From contig CM049315.1 of NCBI GenBank assembly GCA_026874595.1, forward strand, positions 16,699,664 to 16,763,663: 64,000 nt of DNA. The letters run 5' to 3'. The translations under genes and the position numbers were made by a program. This stretch comes from Sipunculus nudus (Eukaryota; Annelida; Sipuncula; Golfingiida; Sipunculidae). Shown in pieces: positions 10,726 through 25,796 of this stretch; positions within the stretch are counted from its first letter, which is position 1; every line of letters starts with the position of its first letter. The notes under the pieces were generated by a model. The model worked only from the letters and a program-made list of their open reading frames with translations, made no database searches and had not been told where the DNA came from.

Positions 10726-13700
10726 TTTAGGATTTAATCTTTCTCCATAGATACATTACTTTGATTGGCAGTAATGAGCCTGACAATCCTCCATTGCTTT
10801 TTCAAATATTAAAAATCTGTTTTATTAAAACTTATCAAATGAAAGGCGCGGGTTGCTTTGCCAACCAGATGACCGAGTTGATAAGGGTGGTGATTTATAT
10901 CAATAACTTTGCTATGATTATTGCATATCCTCATTAATGGGCGAAAAGCAATTGAGGGACGAAAGGACAATGAGTTCGTTCTTAATGGCAATTGTCAGTC
11001 ATATATTAAAGAAATACTTTGTAGATGTCAGGCGATATTCATACTGGTGAGACCAAGATCACACTTAAAGTTCTTTCAGTTTCCTTCATTCAATTTAAGT
11101 TTACAACTTACAGCTTTTCCTGACAACCGAACAGTCAAGAAGTAAAAGTCCCTTTCAGAAGACAAGAAATGTTTTGCCTGGATGCGTTTACCAAGAATCA
11201 AAACCTGTTATAGTCTTCCAAAAGTAGACTGGAATTACTTGACCAACCGATAACTTTTAATTATTTTACAAATATAGTTGTGTATCCATAGTAAACTAAT
11301 TGAATTGATCTCTTCGCTGAATGCATGCCAAGAATTACCTTGGTGTATGTCTCTGCCGTCTATACGACCCTAACAAATCACGCCGTATTGAAAGTCACTT
11401 TTTGGTTTAAACGACAACACCAGTTACAGGAATACTTTCAATTGTAATGCGATAATTGGCTTTTCTGTTTCGATGCCAGTGTTGAAAGTTCATTTGCGTA
11501 GAGACTTCACAGGTATAAACGTAAGCTAATACGTGCTACTAAATACTTAGTACTTGATGTTAATACTGTTGAGAGCATGCAACTGGCCCGTTTCCTGAAG
11601 ATACTGATGTTTCTGTTGGGGGGGGGGGGGGGGGGGGGGCTACTTCCAATTCGTAGTCTAACCACATATTATTTACGACACGGCCTGATACAGTGTTTGC
11701 TATAATCGGGATGTATCTAGGTCTGCCTTCCACCAGCTGTGACGAGTCTGACAGATTAACTGGCGTTTAACAGAATGATTGCAAGTATAACCACTGTAAA
11801 CCCCTAAGCTGGCCATACAACACACCATGTTTATGTATTTTCAGTTACCAAACGCGTTTAAGAAAATAATAAAAAAATTAAATAAAGGAGGATATTGATA
11901 AGATTTTGCAAATTTCCACAACGATAATGCCGTGAAGATTAGAGGAGTCTGCCACCAGCGCTGCTGTGTAAAATACAAAGGAGATAGGAATGAGTTAGAT
12001 TTATGTCCATCTTTAATGTAAATTAAGGAGAGAGAGAGAGAGAGAGAAAAGAGAGAGAGAAAGAGAGAGAAAATAGGAGGTAGAGAGAGCAAGCATGTTA
12101 CACATTCAACGTGCTTGGTTGTTGAATTCACACAGACACACACATGCACGCGCGCACACACACAGACATATTTAAATATATATAGAGAGTGGGGGGGGGG
12201 GGGGGAGGAGTGAAAGAAAGAGAAAGGCTATACTCACCAAGGTCACCAAAATAAATCCGGTAAAGAATATACTTCCGGTTTTCTACAACGTGCCACTTCC
12301 GGCGTTCTACTACGTGCCACTACCTAGAATAGACCAAATGTGACAATAAACACCATGCCCCAACATTCATCTGGTAATCATTAGATAAACTACAGCAGGA
12401 TGAAAGGGTGTACAAGATATACTTATATATAAGACAATCTTTGATCATCACTTTGGTATATAAATCCTGATGCATACGATAATGCACTGTGAATTAACGC
12501 TACATGAACATTCACATCATCAGTGTATTGGTCCTGTTAAATAAAGGTCCCGTGTAGAGCTATAATCTGCTTCCTTGTTGTCACATTCTTGGTCCACGGT
12601 TGACAGTGACTGTGCTCCCCAGGCCTGTGACACTACGTCCCATTGCTCCTAAGAGACATTATTTCCTGAATCACCATGTATTCATATAAGCAAGAGACTA
12701 AATACGACTGCTTTTTCACTGCAGGTGTGAATGACTGCAATCTTTTTCCCAGCAGCGCCACAGAATCAAAGGTAACCAGGTAAATAGTGGGATGGGAGAT
12801 AATGCAGCCCACTTAAGCCTCGCGTCACTATGACGACCGTCATCCCAATTAATGACAACAGGTGCGAGCGTAAAACGGAAGCCTCTGACCCCGACACATC
12901 GATCAAAAGCGTGGGACATTGTCGTCTGTCCTTTGTGCTATGGCTTGTAACGCAAGCATTAGCAGTCTAAACAGGTAATAATTTTATCTTAATCATCCGT
13001 CTGTCATTATTATCCAGTGATTTCCTTCTTTTAAATGACTGGTTTATCACCAAATATGTAGCTCTGTTTATCAAAGGGGTGTTAAAATAAATGTTAGATA
13101 ATAATAATATCTAATTAGTTGTTAGCTTTTTCATTTAGTCTAATTCTTCTCCGAACGTTTCTGATTTTTTCGAACGATACCTAAATGACCTGGTCAAACA
13201 TGCTGTTGACTAAGGATGAAATCTGCGTGTCATTTGTTTTAAGCCGACTGGATTTCAGTATTCTGAGACAGAATGTTAAAAAGCAAGTTAATGTTTCTAA
13301 AGGTGAATCTCCGAGGTCATCGACGTTGGCGTCAGTCAACTTGTCCTCTGTCTATAGAACAATTGTCACCCTATCGAACACATGTGACCCTTTAAGCTGT
13401 CATGCAGAGTGCAATGTAGAAAGTTAGCCTCATCTATAGTACTTTTGAGATTATTTGGAAATATATCGCAGTACAGACAGTCGACCAATTAACCAGCATT
13501 GTGTTTATTACCTCACGCGTTAATCTTTTTGGTGTCAGAAGTGGGATTTCGACTCAGATTCACTTAATGTATTGCACGGAGCAAGCTTAACAATAAAAAT
13601 GAAGATAATTTCACTTGAGTGGCGTTATATACAAGCTGACATTAAAAACCAGATATGAATATGAGATAACATATTCAAGCAACCCTTTCACCGTTACTTT

Positions 13701-16619
13701 GTAACTCCATTGCTCCCAGGGCCAGAACAGTAATATATGATTATCACAAAAGGTGACCTGTGTGCTTGAATATAAGATTGATTCTCCAGTATAGTTCTTC
13801 CCCCTGAATGAGGATAGGCCCATGGAGAAGGAAAGTATATACTTGTACCACACAAGAGAATAAACCCAAACATGAACTTACAACTAAGCAAGGAGGTCTA
13901 ATGACCTAATAAAAGAGGAAAAGATTTGTGTTTATTTTTATTTACTTTTAAACCACTCAAATTTATTCCTTAGGCTTTGCAGATCTACTCTGGGATCTCG
14001 GTATAATGCAGTTACTAGGGGTTTGTTCCTTGGCTCCTGCATGAATAATCAAAAATGTGTTTTTTTACTAAATAATAACATGTTATGCTGGTGATATTCC
14101 TTACCAAACCCCATCCACTAGGCATTAGGCAATGCCAACAGTACGAGAAGTACCTGTTTATAACTAATAACCTCCTTAAGGAAAGCACTGTGTGCCTGCT
14201 CGTTCCTCTTTGGATACTTTTGGTGCCTCTTCAGAAAGATCTGTAGACTATAGAAGTTTAAAATATCAATAGATATTTTCCTCCTGGAAACAAAAGTAAT
14301 ACCGGTAATGCTGAACTTAAATTTATTATAAATAAAACAGCACATTTGAGGGGCTTAATTATCCTGCATCTCAGATCATCAGAGTGAAATTTCATTTTTG
14401 CAAATATCAATAAATTTATAATTGTACGTATATAAAGATGTCTTACTTTGGGAATCTGACAGATTTCACAAGTGTTGTGGTCCAGATGTAAACCGCCGGA
14501 GTGTTATACAAAAAAATACCTTAATGGCCTACTATTTAACCGCCAAACATGGTTTGCAAATTGTCCACACAGGCCAGCCGTACTAAAAACCTACCCGTCT
14601 CGAGAATTTCCGACACCGCATTTCAGTGAACACATGTAACGGTTACGACGTTCTCTCGTCCATCTGGTTCATACAGTGGGTATCGACTACTTGCTTCCAT
14701 ACACTTTGACGAGCGCCAGCCCGTTTATGCTGTTTCACTGTATTCCCCGCTGTTAAAATAATGTAGCCGCATTCAGCTAGATCCCGCGGGATCTGAAATC
14801 AATCGGGACATCTCTGTCATATAGATGCGGACAATGGTTTATACATGCCCCGGATATACAAGGTTGTAATCACGCAGTCAAATGCTGTTTACTGAAAGGG
14901 ACAGCCTGCTTCTTTTACTTTCTGCTCCGGGACGTTTACTGAAGGCAGCCTGCCAGGAAATAACGGGAGCCAGCCTCACGTCGACCTTGGCGTAATTGTT
15001 TTACATTGTCCTTGACAAGTAAATAATCGTGTACCTCTTGTCCCGCGGGGTAAAGCCTCAGCGGGACATCAGGCTTTATTTGTAGCAATGATTTACACAA
15101 CTTTTACACGCCTAGGCGGCGAATTTATAATTCTATGCTTACTGTTAAAGACAATATTTAGAGAATTCTTTAGGAAGGTATCAACACACAAACACAGACA
15201 TTGATCAGAATAAGTTATCACACTAAAACTCGTTCCATACGTCGTCCATTTTTCCTTGATTTCCTCAATTTGCGGCTGTATATATACCATGATCTATAAT
15301 TGGTCTTTTTCTGGACTCCATAAACGCGTTTCACAGGATCTTAATACTCCCTCAAACCCCTAACATACATGTGCAGTCACTGTGAGGTTGGACCTTAAAT
15401 CGGTTAATCGATCAAGATTACGTAGAATGGAATCTTTTTCCGTATGTCCACTAGGAGAATACAATTTTCATGCTAGAGTCTAATGGGTTTTTATACTATT
15501 ACCGGAGGCAGAAGCGAACTCCAGGTAATTTAGCAACGTGTAGCTCCTGTTCTCTGCTGCACACTTCCGTCTAGTCCACCACAAGCACGGCCGCGTTTTA
15601 ACAAATTGATGTACATTTAATTGTTCTCAGCCACTAAGCCGGCATTGATACAGCAATCCATACTTCAGATTACATCTATATCTCCGGTCGTCTCAATTTA
15701 TTCGGTCAATGAATTGGTTAAACAAATGAAAACTGGTGAAAGAACAGACCAATGGGCAAGTTCAACCATCAGCGGTGGTTGATATATACTAACGAATTAT
15801 AATAGATAAATTGTGGAGCATGTCCCCTGTATGTCTGTATAGTCACAACAAAGTTTTAGGGAAATTTAAATTACATTGTTATTTTTAAACCAATGGTCGT
15901 TTTATCAACGCACCTGTCAATAATTCAAAATGTGCTCTGCTTAACTGCGGCAGAACAGCCACCAGTGTGTCAATTAACCTACCTTCAAATTGTTGCTATA
16001 GTTCGTCAGTATGCTCAGTGGTTCATCAGTTGTATTGTCTTACTTAACCAGGTGTAACCGTCAAAAACCCTACATTTCCAGGATCATAAATCCAGTTACA
16101 GGTATTTTATGCCATGAACTACCCCTTAGTAGTTTGAGCTTCTTCATATTAAATGTTCCTCCTGTTTGACCAGTTCCTCTCTGATCTAGCGCATAAGCAA
16201 AAACGCCAAGGCCGTAACTATGGGGTCACAACACAGATGTCCTAGCGACCACACGTACCAGATGCTCATCCCAGAGGCCTGATACCTGGGCGACTGTCCA
16301 CTTGTCATATGTTTGTTCTTAATAAACCGATACCACGCCTAGCGTAATTCCCCGGGAACGATCGTTGCATTAACAATGTTCCTCACTAGACAAGCCCCGT
16401 GTATCTCCGCCTCGCATCGATTTTTTTATGGAAAAGTACACCAACAATAAAAGGTTTATATTGAGCATGGATATTTGCTGATGTGGACCCTGCTGACTTG
16501 AAGAGCGCAATGACATATTATTACTGAACACGCTGGAGGGTTCATCAACTTCTATAGTCGGCCTCGACGAACAGGGCGACTATCATGTGTTCATACACGT
16601 GTGTTTGTGTGTTTTAATC
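10726..16619. other. No gene recognised; mostly unique non-coding sequence
   Basis: Simple sequence occurs at 11619-11639 (G21), 12027-12077 (GA)n and 12189-12206 (G-rich). The stretch 14470-15080 is richer in G+C than its surroundings and contains an 8-bp inverted repeat, TGTCCCGC (15039-15046) and GCGGGACA (15061-15068). The stretch 16130-16400 is likewise G+C-richer. I see no exon with clear family identity. Confidence 0.6.
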
Positions 16620-16800
16620 AGGGTGGGATCCAGGGATTTGGAAAAGGCGGGAGTCCAACCCAGGAAGACTGATGAGAGAACAATTACAGAAGTGTCCAGA
16701 AAAGGGGTGGGTTGAGGTCATAAAAATTAATTTGAAGTCCTTGAAAGGGTTGAGGCGGCTGAAAATGGAGGGGTTCAGATCGCCCAGACCACTCCCCCTC
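16620..16800 (-). repeat. C-tract dispersed repeat family, inverted copy 3 (lacks the long C run)
   Basis: Read on the minus strand, this has the same order as 29524-29732. On the plus strand it begins GTGGGATCCAGGGATTTGGA, followed by GTCCAACCCAGGAAGACTGA. It ends with a G+C-rich part near TCAGATCGCCCAGACC. The open frame across it is repeat sequence. Confidence 0.55.
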
Positions 16801-17459
16801 TACTGTCTATTATCTGCCGTTCCAGACGGTTTGACCTGGTATTTTACAATCCAGTAGTTATAGTATCTATGATACTTCCAGTTTTCTAGGTAGACAGGTG
16901 GAGAAATTAGAGCAGATATCAAGGTTTGGAGATAACTCCTTCTGTATAAGGGGTATGCGACTCAACGGGTCACCAGGGTCAGTGACCTTTTCCACGTACA
17001 TACGCTCTAGGAGTAACGGTCATCTGCTGTGCTCGGGCCCAGTGAGCCAGCGTTGTAGCTAGAATTCATTATGTGGAACTAGATACATGTCACAGACTTA
17101 AAAGGAAGCGGATATAAAGATGCTTTATATATTATTTGTGTTTTTTTTTACTTTTATAATTTCTCATACAACAAATACGATATTTTCGACATAAACAACC
17201 CAAACACTTAGTGTCACTCTCCACCAACAAATGTCTCTAGTCCCGAAGAAAAGATTAATTATGCCGACGTATTCGTTACCTTATTATGGTGCCTCTGCTC
17301 CCAGGTCACATATCTTGCTATTATATTATAGTTTCGTAATATGGCTCAAATATTGTTTTGATGTACAGCAAAGCACAAAGGTTCATTTACGTGTTCTTCT
17401 TATATGAAAGGGCTTTTGTTAATTTTGTACTTAAACCCTATGTGAAATAAGCATCACAT

Positions 17460-17492
<33 letters not shown>

Positions 17493-20400
17493 CGACAAAG
17501 AGATACATGTGAACAGAAACCAAAGCGGTCTATGGATGTGTAAAATTAGGTTTTAAACGAAAGCAATGAAAAAAAAATATCGTGAAACATTATGTTAGAG
17601 TTAGGTTATATACGCGCACGCTTACCTCTCTTTCCAATGGAGAAGATTTAAAACTTAAAAAGTTTACTGACAAACTTGAAATAAAGAATCTCTATGGCAA
17701 CAGTGGCGTCAGCGTTCAGTTCGTAAATATGTCAATACGATGTATTTAGGCTTTGTTAGATGTCTCTGTGATCGTTTCAATTTTTTAAATCCAACAATAC
17801 AGACAATGCAGCGTGCACTGTTAGGGGTTTGACATGTTTATGTCCCGGTTAACCGACGCTGCCGTCAAGCTGACAGGTATCGGTACCTTAACGAACAATA
17901 ACGCATCCAATAATTGTACCATTTTAAAGCCCTGACAATATGTCTATTTTAGCATAATTTCTGTAAACATCAGTCCCTTCAAATTGTGAAAAAAAAAACA
18001 CATGGGACGAGCTTTAATGTTATTACATTACAGTCCTATTTTTGTTTCATAAAAATTAAAAAACAACGAATGTCATCGCTAGAAAGACAGTTCATATCTG
18101 CTAAAACATTTTTTATACAAATACAAACATATATAAGCCCCTATATATATATGTGTGTGTGTGTGTACCTATTTATAATTATATACATTGTATATTAAAA
18201 TTTATTTGTATACAGTATATATTTATATTCATCATATAGTTTATCATATATATCTACATTATTTTTTATTTTATTTCTATAAAGTATACTATTTTTAAAT
18301 TCAAAATTAATTTAATAATGCCTGTGGTGCAGTTAAACACACTAGTTTCGGAATTATCTTAATTATCTAAATTATTAGTTAAATATATATAATAAAGCAA
18401 TAAAGAATGTATGAAGACACACACCACCAACTGTGAGTGTTTATTTATTGTTTATTTTTAACTGTTTAATCATTGGAAATAATTTTTATAACAAATATGA
18501 ATCATACATACCTAGATAACTTACTTATATTTCTTAAATGGACAGTATATTCTGATATAGGTTTTTTCTTCAACTGAAAACTGGAGAAATGCCCAACACG
18601 CCTTATATCAATAATTCAGACGATTTATTGGGTGATATCTATTGGGGCACAAAAGGCTCAGGCAGGAAAGATCGCCTTCTCCCGATCAGATTTATTCAGA
18701 GATCCCTTTCTTAGGTCAAGGAGAATGACCAGTGAAGGATACAGTTGCCTTAGCAGTTTTGTGGTCAAACAGGACTCTTATGTGACAATGTGACGGTCAT
18801 TTGTCCACTTGAAGGGTCATCTAATCATGAGAGCGCAAACACAAGTACCTGTAAACCGGCCGGCACACACCGCGGCTCGCCCGTCACAAACATAGCTCAC
18901 AGGATACTTATTCTCTCAAGACACAAGGATACACACATAACGTTGATACTCAGACATTTAATCTCACTCACAGACATTAAGAGTTTGGTATTCCTTATTA
19001 TGTGGATGATCAGCGACCTAAGATGTTGACAGAAGTCCTTCAATATGGGATAAGTATAGAACACGTTTGACCCCTGAACTTCTGAGGATCTTGTTAGGGA
19101 ACTGAATTATCAATGGACGGGGATTAGGAATTCTTTATCAGATGCCGTTTGTTGTATTCTAAAAAAAGCGGAGACCATGGCTTAGGTTTATACTGATCAC
19201 CGAGAGAGAGACGTACTGAATAAGAGAGACCTTTTAACGATTTACTATTATGATAGGGGAGAGAGAGAGCGAGAGCGAGAGAGGGTGGGGGATAAATTGA
19301 TATTGATGCAGGTAATGGAATAATACACATACAATGGCATTAGAGAGAGACAGACAGAGAGAAACAACAGTTGATTGTTACATAAAAGTCTGTGAAATTC
19401 AAATAATGTAAAAAAATAACTACATAAATTTGAATAATCTCTGTTTGTTGTTATTCTTATCTTCATCTGCCCTTATTCAGATCTGTTGGTCTTATGCATG
19501 TTATATGTAACATATGGTATATGTTTTGCATTTATTATATGTTTGTCTGTACGTTTAACTGCACAATATCTTCAAACGTTTTCAACGAATTTCAAATAAA
19601 ATATTGTCCATGGGTCAAGGGATAGGTTTTCAGGTTTGGAACTGATTGGGGGACCTCGAGCCGTCGGCGGTGGCATAAGTAAGCTGCCGCTCTCTCTGTA
19701 CAGCATAGTTGTATTTCTTTGTTTAGCTAATTAGAGACTTTCTACACTTAAAAAAATATTACAGCTAAAGCTAACTCTATATTTTCCCGCCTTACACTTC
19801 AAAAATATCTGTCTTATCGGGACACTCGTTGGTTTTTAGCCACGGGTATACAAAAGGACAGTATTCGGGCAGGGTCAGGTCAGCTGCACTTGTGTGGTGC
19901 GATGGCATCATGTGCAAAAACGAAGCTATGCATTTTAAGCACGGGTACAGCCATCCCTTAAATATTCCACCTTTAAAGCGATAATGCAACATTGATTCAA
20001 GAAATAGAGGAAAATACAAGGTATACAGATTTTGCCCGCACGAGAATAAAGTTTACGACCGGAAGTCAACCCCTGGCTTGTGGACGATCTATGATAAACT
20101 GAACTTTCAGGTTAAATTACAACCGGAACTTGGCCATAATTGACGTTCAGAAACATACGTGGCCCTTATTATACACATTATTACGCCAAATGTATGTATT
20201 CATTGTGAAAATGTGAAAACTGTCATATTTTCTTTGACGAGTCAGTAAAAATTTGGCAAGCCAGTGGATTTCCGGCGAACTATACCATAATCGGTGGTGT
20301 ATCATTGGACCATACGTTCATCCGAGGCCTGATCGGCAAAGGCTGGCCGAGGTGTTCCGAATGCTTATCGGGAAACTACCCATGCCCTTTCTCTTATTAT

Positions 20401-21478
20401 CGGTCCATGTCGTGATGAGACAATTAAGATATCCAGGGCTGTGTCCCGTCACTCAAGTCACGTTTCACGGTCAAGGTGCCTGGACGAATACACATTGACG
20501 CGAGAACTTATGCCAAATTTATGTGTGGGGGGAAACCCCCTTTACTCTTATCTCTCAGGTTAAGGTATAAGTCGGATAAGGAATGCTCGAAAATATTCCC
20601 CCAAGAAGAGACAGAAACAGGTTCGTGCTTAAGTGACATCTAGTGGTCATTATCTGAACAATAAGATATGTGGTATCTGCAGAATATCACGACTGCACGT
20701 GATCTGGCATTCCACTGAATAGGGCCTGGTTCAAATACTGCCGCCTGCAAATGATACAGTTCGCCAACAGCGCTTAATTTGATTTAGTTAAAAATTAAAA
20801 GAAAAAAAGTAAAAAATGTAGGTTGATTTAATTATTGCACCCTATATTTTACTAATTTAAGGTTTCATGGGTAATTAAAAAATTATCACTGGGAAACAAA
20901 AGTGAATTCGGAAAGATTAGCTTGCCGGTAGTTTCCAGAAAGCATTATTACTAGAGATTCCCTTTTTTTAGAGAAAGAACAAAACGGGGAGGAAAATTAG
21001 ACCTTATATCCTACACAAATAATTCCAATTTGGTGTCAAATGCACTTCCAAGAATTGTGACTCGACGTCTGCTCAGACCCGTGCAGTTTACAACTGGCAT
21101 CAAGGCATAAAGAGTGTCGGAGGAATATTGTTCCACTGAGGACGGTTAACTAGTAACGCTATTGCCACTGAAGAACCCATTAGCCGTAAGGTTGTACATA
21201 AAATCAACCATTACTCTTTATATGATGCATTAGAAGCCTCATTTCTGAACTGCTAATTAACTCATTAATTTAATTATTTATACATTACTTGTAACAATAA
21301 ATCAGACGAAAGAGAAATATCTATCGTCATAGCTAAGGCGTATTGTACCCAAGGCAACCGGTCAATAAGCCGGGGCTGCGTTGGCAATGCCAAGACACGA
21401 GCGAATTATTACTATTTATCTTTCCATATTATTTATTCACAATATTTTTATATTTAAATGTTTTTGCATTTACGGTAG
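16801..21478. other. No gene recognised; unique and simple sequence
   Basis: It contains (GA)n at 17459-17490, AT-rich sequence with a short (GT)n run at 18150-18170, and degenerate GAGA/GACA tracts at 19200-19365. A single GTCTGTACGTTTAACTGCAC block near 19545 is reminiscent of the 686-901 repeat. No exon or RNA gene is supported. Confidence 0.6.
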
Positions 21479-22012
21479 TTTTTATATGCCGTCTATGGCG
21501 GGACTTGTTATAGTAAACCCACGGTCGGTCCGTCCGTCATTCATACCGTCCGTCCGGTCGTTCACTTTAAATTTCGCCGCGAGCTTTGATGGATTTTCAC
21601 GAAACTCACTGCAACTACTTACCAATAGATTATCTCGCCCGAGTTCAATTTAGACAAAATCCATATTTAATGAAGTCAGAGGTCACTATAGGCTACTTTG
21701 TGGTTTCGCCGCGATAACTAACCATTTTGACAAATCTATAAAAATATTAATCAATATTAAATCTCTCCCATGTTCGATTTCCAGCAACATTCATATACAT
21801 GTATATTTAATAAGATCAGAGGTCACCAAACTTTGGTGGCGCCGTGATGACTTACCAAAAATCAGATGGATTTTTATCAAACTTATTATGAATTTTAAAC
21901 AATACAGTTTCTCATCTGAATAACATTCTCAGCCAAACTCACGCGTATTTAATGAAGTCAGAGGTCACAAGATATGCGACGGGCGTATTATGCAGCATCT
22001 TGTTGCACTTAT
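21479..22012 (-). repeat. GACCTCTGACCT repeat family, inverted copy
   Basis: On the minus strand it begins AACAAGATGCTGCATAATAC then GCCCGTCGC. It carries three TGACCTCTGA..TCATTAAATA blocks, and ends with stacked GGACGG units and ACTATAACAAGTCCCGCCAT. This is the same order as 10027-10725, so the two define a family about 0.53-0.70 kb long. The GTCCGTCCGTC run at 21523-21560 is its 3' simple-repeat part. Confidence 0.7.
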
Positions 22013-22521
22013 TAGTGTGATGGCAGTAGTGAAATTCATTATCGTATAGTCTGTTCCACCATGGGGTGTCCATTGAAATTAGGGAATATTTTCATATATT
22101 TTCATATCAGCTCCAAAGAGTGAGCTGCAATGAAGTATAAGCCTAACTGATTGGAATGAAACAAATATTTAACATTTAACCTTGTAAAATATTTTATTAA
22201 AACATGTAACCTTGTAAAAATATTTAAGTTATTCATTAAAATCTTCTATCATGTGAGAAAACATGTTTTACAACGTCTTAACACCATTGATAAAAGTTTA
22301 TGGTCACTGGTCATGCGCACAGCTACTACATTAAAAAGCTGTTGATAAATTATTTAGTATCATAAACATTCTAAAATATGTGACAATGAAAGTGAGGCTG
22401 GAAACACATAACAGACGCCATGTCACTTGACCACAAGATTCCGAAGAACCTGAAGGTTTCTAATTTTAAAAGGTATCTACCTGTGGAACAGACTATTGTA
22501 CTAGTAGTAGTAGAAGTGGTA

Positions 22522-22556
<35 letters not shown>

Positions 22557-25500
22557 TGTTGTTGTTGTTGTTGTATAATTGTAGCAGTAGTTATAGTGGT
22601 AGTATAGTGTTTGTTGGGATAATGGTTAAGGACTCGTGACCGCAAGGCTGTGAGTAAAGTGTCATTTAACCTGGCTCTGGGTTCTGTCTAATGGTATAAA
22701 ACGTATCGATAAATAGTCTTTCTTATATTAAAACACATTAAAATATAGTAAACTATTAAGTTATTATGAAATAGCAATATCCCCTAAAACTGTATGGTTT
22801 GCCCATGTGTTTACCATGACTTGTTCCATGTAAGAATTAAATATTAGATAGACTAAATTAGATCATATTATATATATATAATTGTTCTTTCTAGGCTGTT
22901 TGCTTACAATCGTTTGATTTCTTAGACATAATATATATATATAAATATATCATTTCCCAGCATAAAATATATAAGGTATCAATATATTTATCAACTTGAA
23001 ATGTGCTCACCTCATGAAAAATTTTGTATAAATGTATATATGCTATTCTGATTTTAAAACTTAAAGAAAATATGTACCTGTAAACAGGTTGTTCTCGTTT
23101 GCCGATATGTTAAGTTTACTTGCATCCGCAACAGTGTCCACGATCTGTGTTCAGTTTACTGTTTCTGAAGATAGTGCCAACCCCAATACGGCCTGCAGCA
23201 AATGTTTATACAGACAGACAGTTATATTTATATTAGGGATGGATCGATTTTAAACAGACCTGTCATATTCAGAGGAATAAACCCCTGTATACGATGACGG
23301 GAATGTAAATTGATCCGTATAATGGAATAAATGCGTGATTCTATATTCTGGCTCCGTGTACGTAAATGCCATTAACGTTTGTACAGGCCTGGCTGGGACT
23401 ATTTCTGGGTATTCCATCCAGTGTACAAATCCCAAGTGGGCCAAAGTCGTGCAGCCGGTACAATTACGTCTCCTAGAATGCTGATTTAATTATTAATACT
23501 GAGAGATGTTATAGCTGTAGAAATATAACGGGTATTGCCTCCCAGGGACGATCATTTGAAGCAATCAGGAGAAATCTGGACACAAGTCTTTTTAAGATAT
23601 GAACACGGATCCGATGCGATATAAATTTTTAAGGTCATTTTAAAATATGATTTAGTATCAACTAAAAGTGTCTTCAGACATTTGATTTCCAAACCATACA
23701 AGTTCCGCTATAATCCGCAACGCAACATAAAGGTCTCAAGGGGCAGATTCAGTTTGTGGGGGGGGGGGATGGGTTCCCCTTTTTCGACCTAGAAAATATG
23801 GAAAAAGAATAATTAACGAGTTTAAATCCGAAAACAAACAGCGCCGAAACTATACAGCTAGCAATAATATATGAGACCCCTACTCTAAAATACACTCTAA
23901 TTCCCTTGGTTCGAATATCTTAACTATACATTTTATGATTTTCAGATTGTACTACCAGCCCCCGGAATATATCACCTGAAACCCAGAGGATTTAGTAACA
24001 GCGTGCCATGGAATTCTACTCGGTCAATGACATATATGATTGTAAGGTAAATCAAAATGTTAAGGTTGTTTACATTTGAAGCCTTATAATAAGGCTTATA
24101 GTGTCTAGTATGGGAAAATATGCAGCAGTGCACCAGACAGCTCTGCCGAAATAATCGTAACTGTGAGTTCTCATCTGACCCTGCCATGTCAAGGCCTTAC
24201 ACTCTTTACAGAGGTCACCTTACATTCGCTCTAATTCATTACACTTGTTACACAGTCTTTAAAGGCTTCTGCTGTCTTTTTAGTTATACGGCCGCCAGGG
24301 ACGTTTTGCGCTTGTGTTATAAAGGGAGTGTTGGCGCAGCCTATGCCAGATCAAGAACAGGTAGATGTGTGGTTTGAAGTTAGAAATTGATAATTTGAAA
24401 TAGAAATTTCTTTAAATCTGTATTAAAACGTTTATCTATAATTCTGCTTGTTATAAATCCGATTCCGATTCCTAAATTTACCTACTTAATCTGAAAAGAA
24501 ATACTGGCCGGGACCTCCTATACAAAACATTAATGAAAATTGGGTTTATATGCTTTGAACGTTTTGATGTCCTAGAGAGTCAACTTACATACAGACTTGT
24601 CCAACTCATTCTTAATTAATTTTATAAAGGCAACATCCATCAGGGAAACACATATGTCACCTTGCAGACTGTAGGATAAAAACACCAAATTTTATCATTT
24701 TAAAAGTATATATTTTTTATTTTTACTTGTTTTTTTGTCAGCCTATTCAAGCTCAACAAAAAGGAGATACCTGATACGAATTAACGATGAGCTTCAGTTT
24801 TCCTTGTGTGTCATTTCCTTAATAAAAGTTCTCTAGATGACAAATTGTTACATTATGTTAATACACTGTTAAACTACATATAATTTGTTATGCTTGATAT
24901 TAAACATGAAACTCCAGTTCCTTTAAAATGACATATTTAACTTTTCTATATGGCATACATGCCATGTATTAACACAGTTATCGTATATGCCCGGGAATAT
25001 AAAATTCTACCTATTATATTTTTTTGTTAATTGATTTTCCAAGGTCCTGCCTATTGTTTGACCTATTGTAGAACACGAACGTCCAATTAGCGTTGATACT
25101 GCTGTGTTTGTAATTGAAACAATTAGGGGTAAAATAATCATACATCGAAATACGTGACCTACTTTGATCACAAAAATGGAAATAACATGAAATAATTAAT
25201 TTAATGGTAGCAATTTATAATGCCATCCATAACAAAGACCATCAATAATATTCCTCTATTTTCGCTTCTTTCACTGACGTGCGTATATACATTTCTCATA
25301 TGGACACACATTTGGTCTTGGTTTTGAGTCTTAAAAGGCTGAAAATAATAATAAAAAAGTGATTGTAGCTCTATGATTAGTTAAGTTTACAGTATAGCTT
25401 AGAGTTTTATCCATTATATGTTTATCTGTTAGCTGTCATTACGTGGCGTATTGATTAGCATGAATACACCTGTATAACGATCCAGTCCTACCTTTTACAA

Positions 25501-25634
25501 GGAATAATAGCAACATTCCCGGGGATCTGAAGGTAGTTGGCAAAACGTAACACTTAAAAAATGAAAGCGGCGATTTCGTTGAACATTTTCCTGTATAGGT
25601 GGCCTTAGAAATAAATCGTGTTATATGCTATACA
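22013..25634. other. No gene recognised; contains a trinucleotide microsatellite
   Basis: The stretch 22500-22600 is (TAG)n/(GTT)n. A G12 run at 23757-23769 sits beside GCAGATTCAG, a possible fragment of the C-tract family. The rest is AT-rich, with nothing recognised. Confidence 0.55.
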
Positions 25635-25796
25635 CAGTGGAATCTGCCTAAAAGCCAACCTGTCTAAGAGGACCACCTGCCTATTAAGACAATTCTTGAG
25701 TGAACCGGAACCAAAAGAGTTGGTTATAACTGACCTGTCCAATAAGATCACCTGTGAATTAAGACAGCTTTTGGTCAATCCCATCAGGTTTCACTG
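25635..25796. mobile_element. Small TIR element (MITE-like), CAGTG termini
   Basis: The left end is CAGTGGAATCTGCCTAAAAG and the right end is CATCAGGTTTCACTG followed by TA. Inside are two copies of the block ACCTGTC.AA.A.GA.CACCTG..T.TTAAGACA. Ends of this kind with TA duplications are typical of non-autonomous Tc1/mariner-pogo-type elements. The left flank is not a clean TA, so the copy is degraded. The 105-residue open frame across it is not a gene. Confidence 0.55.
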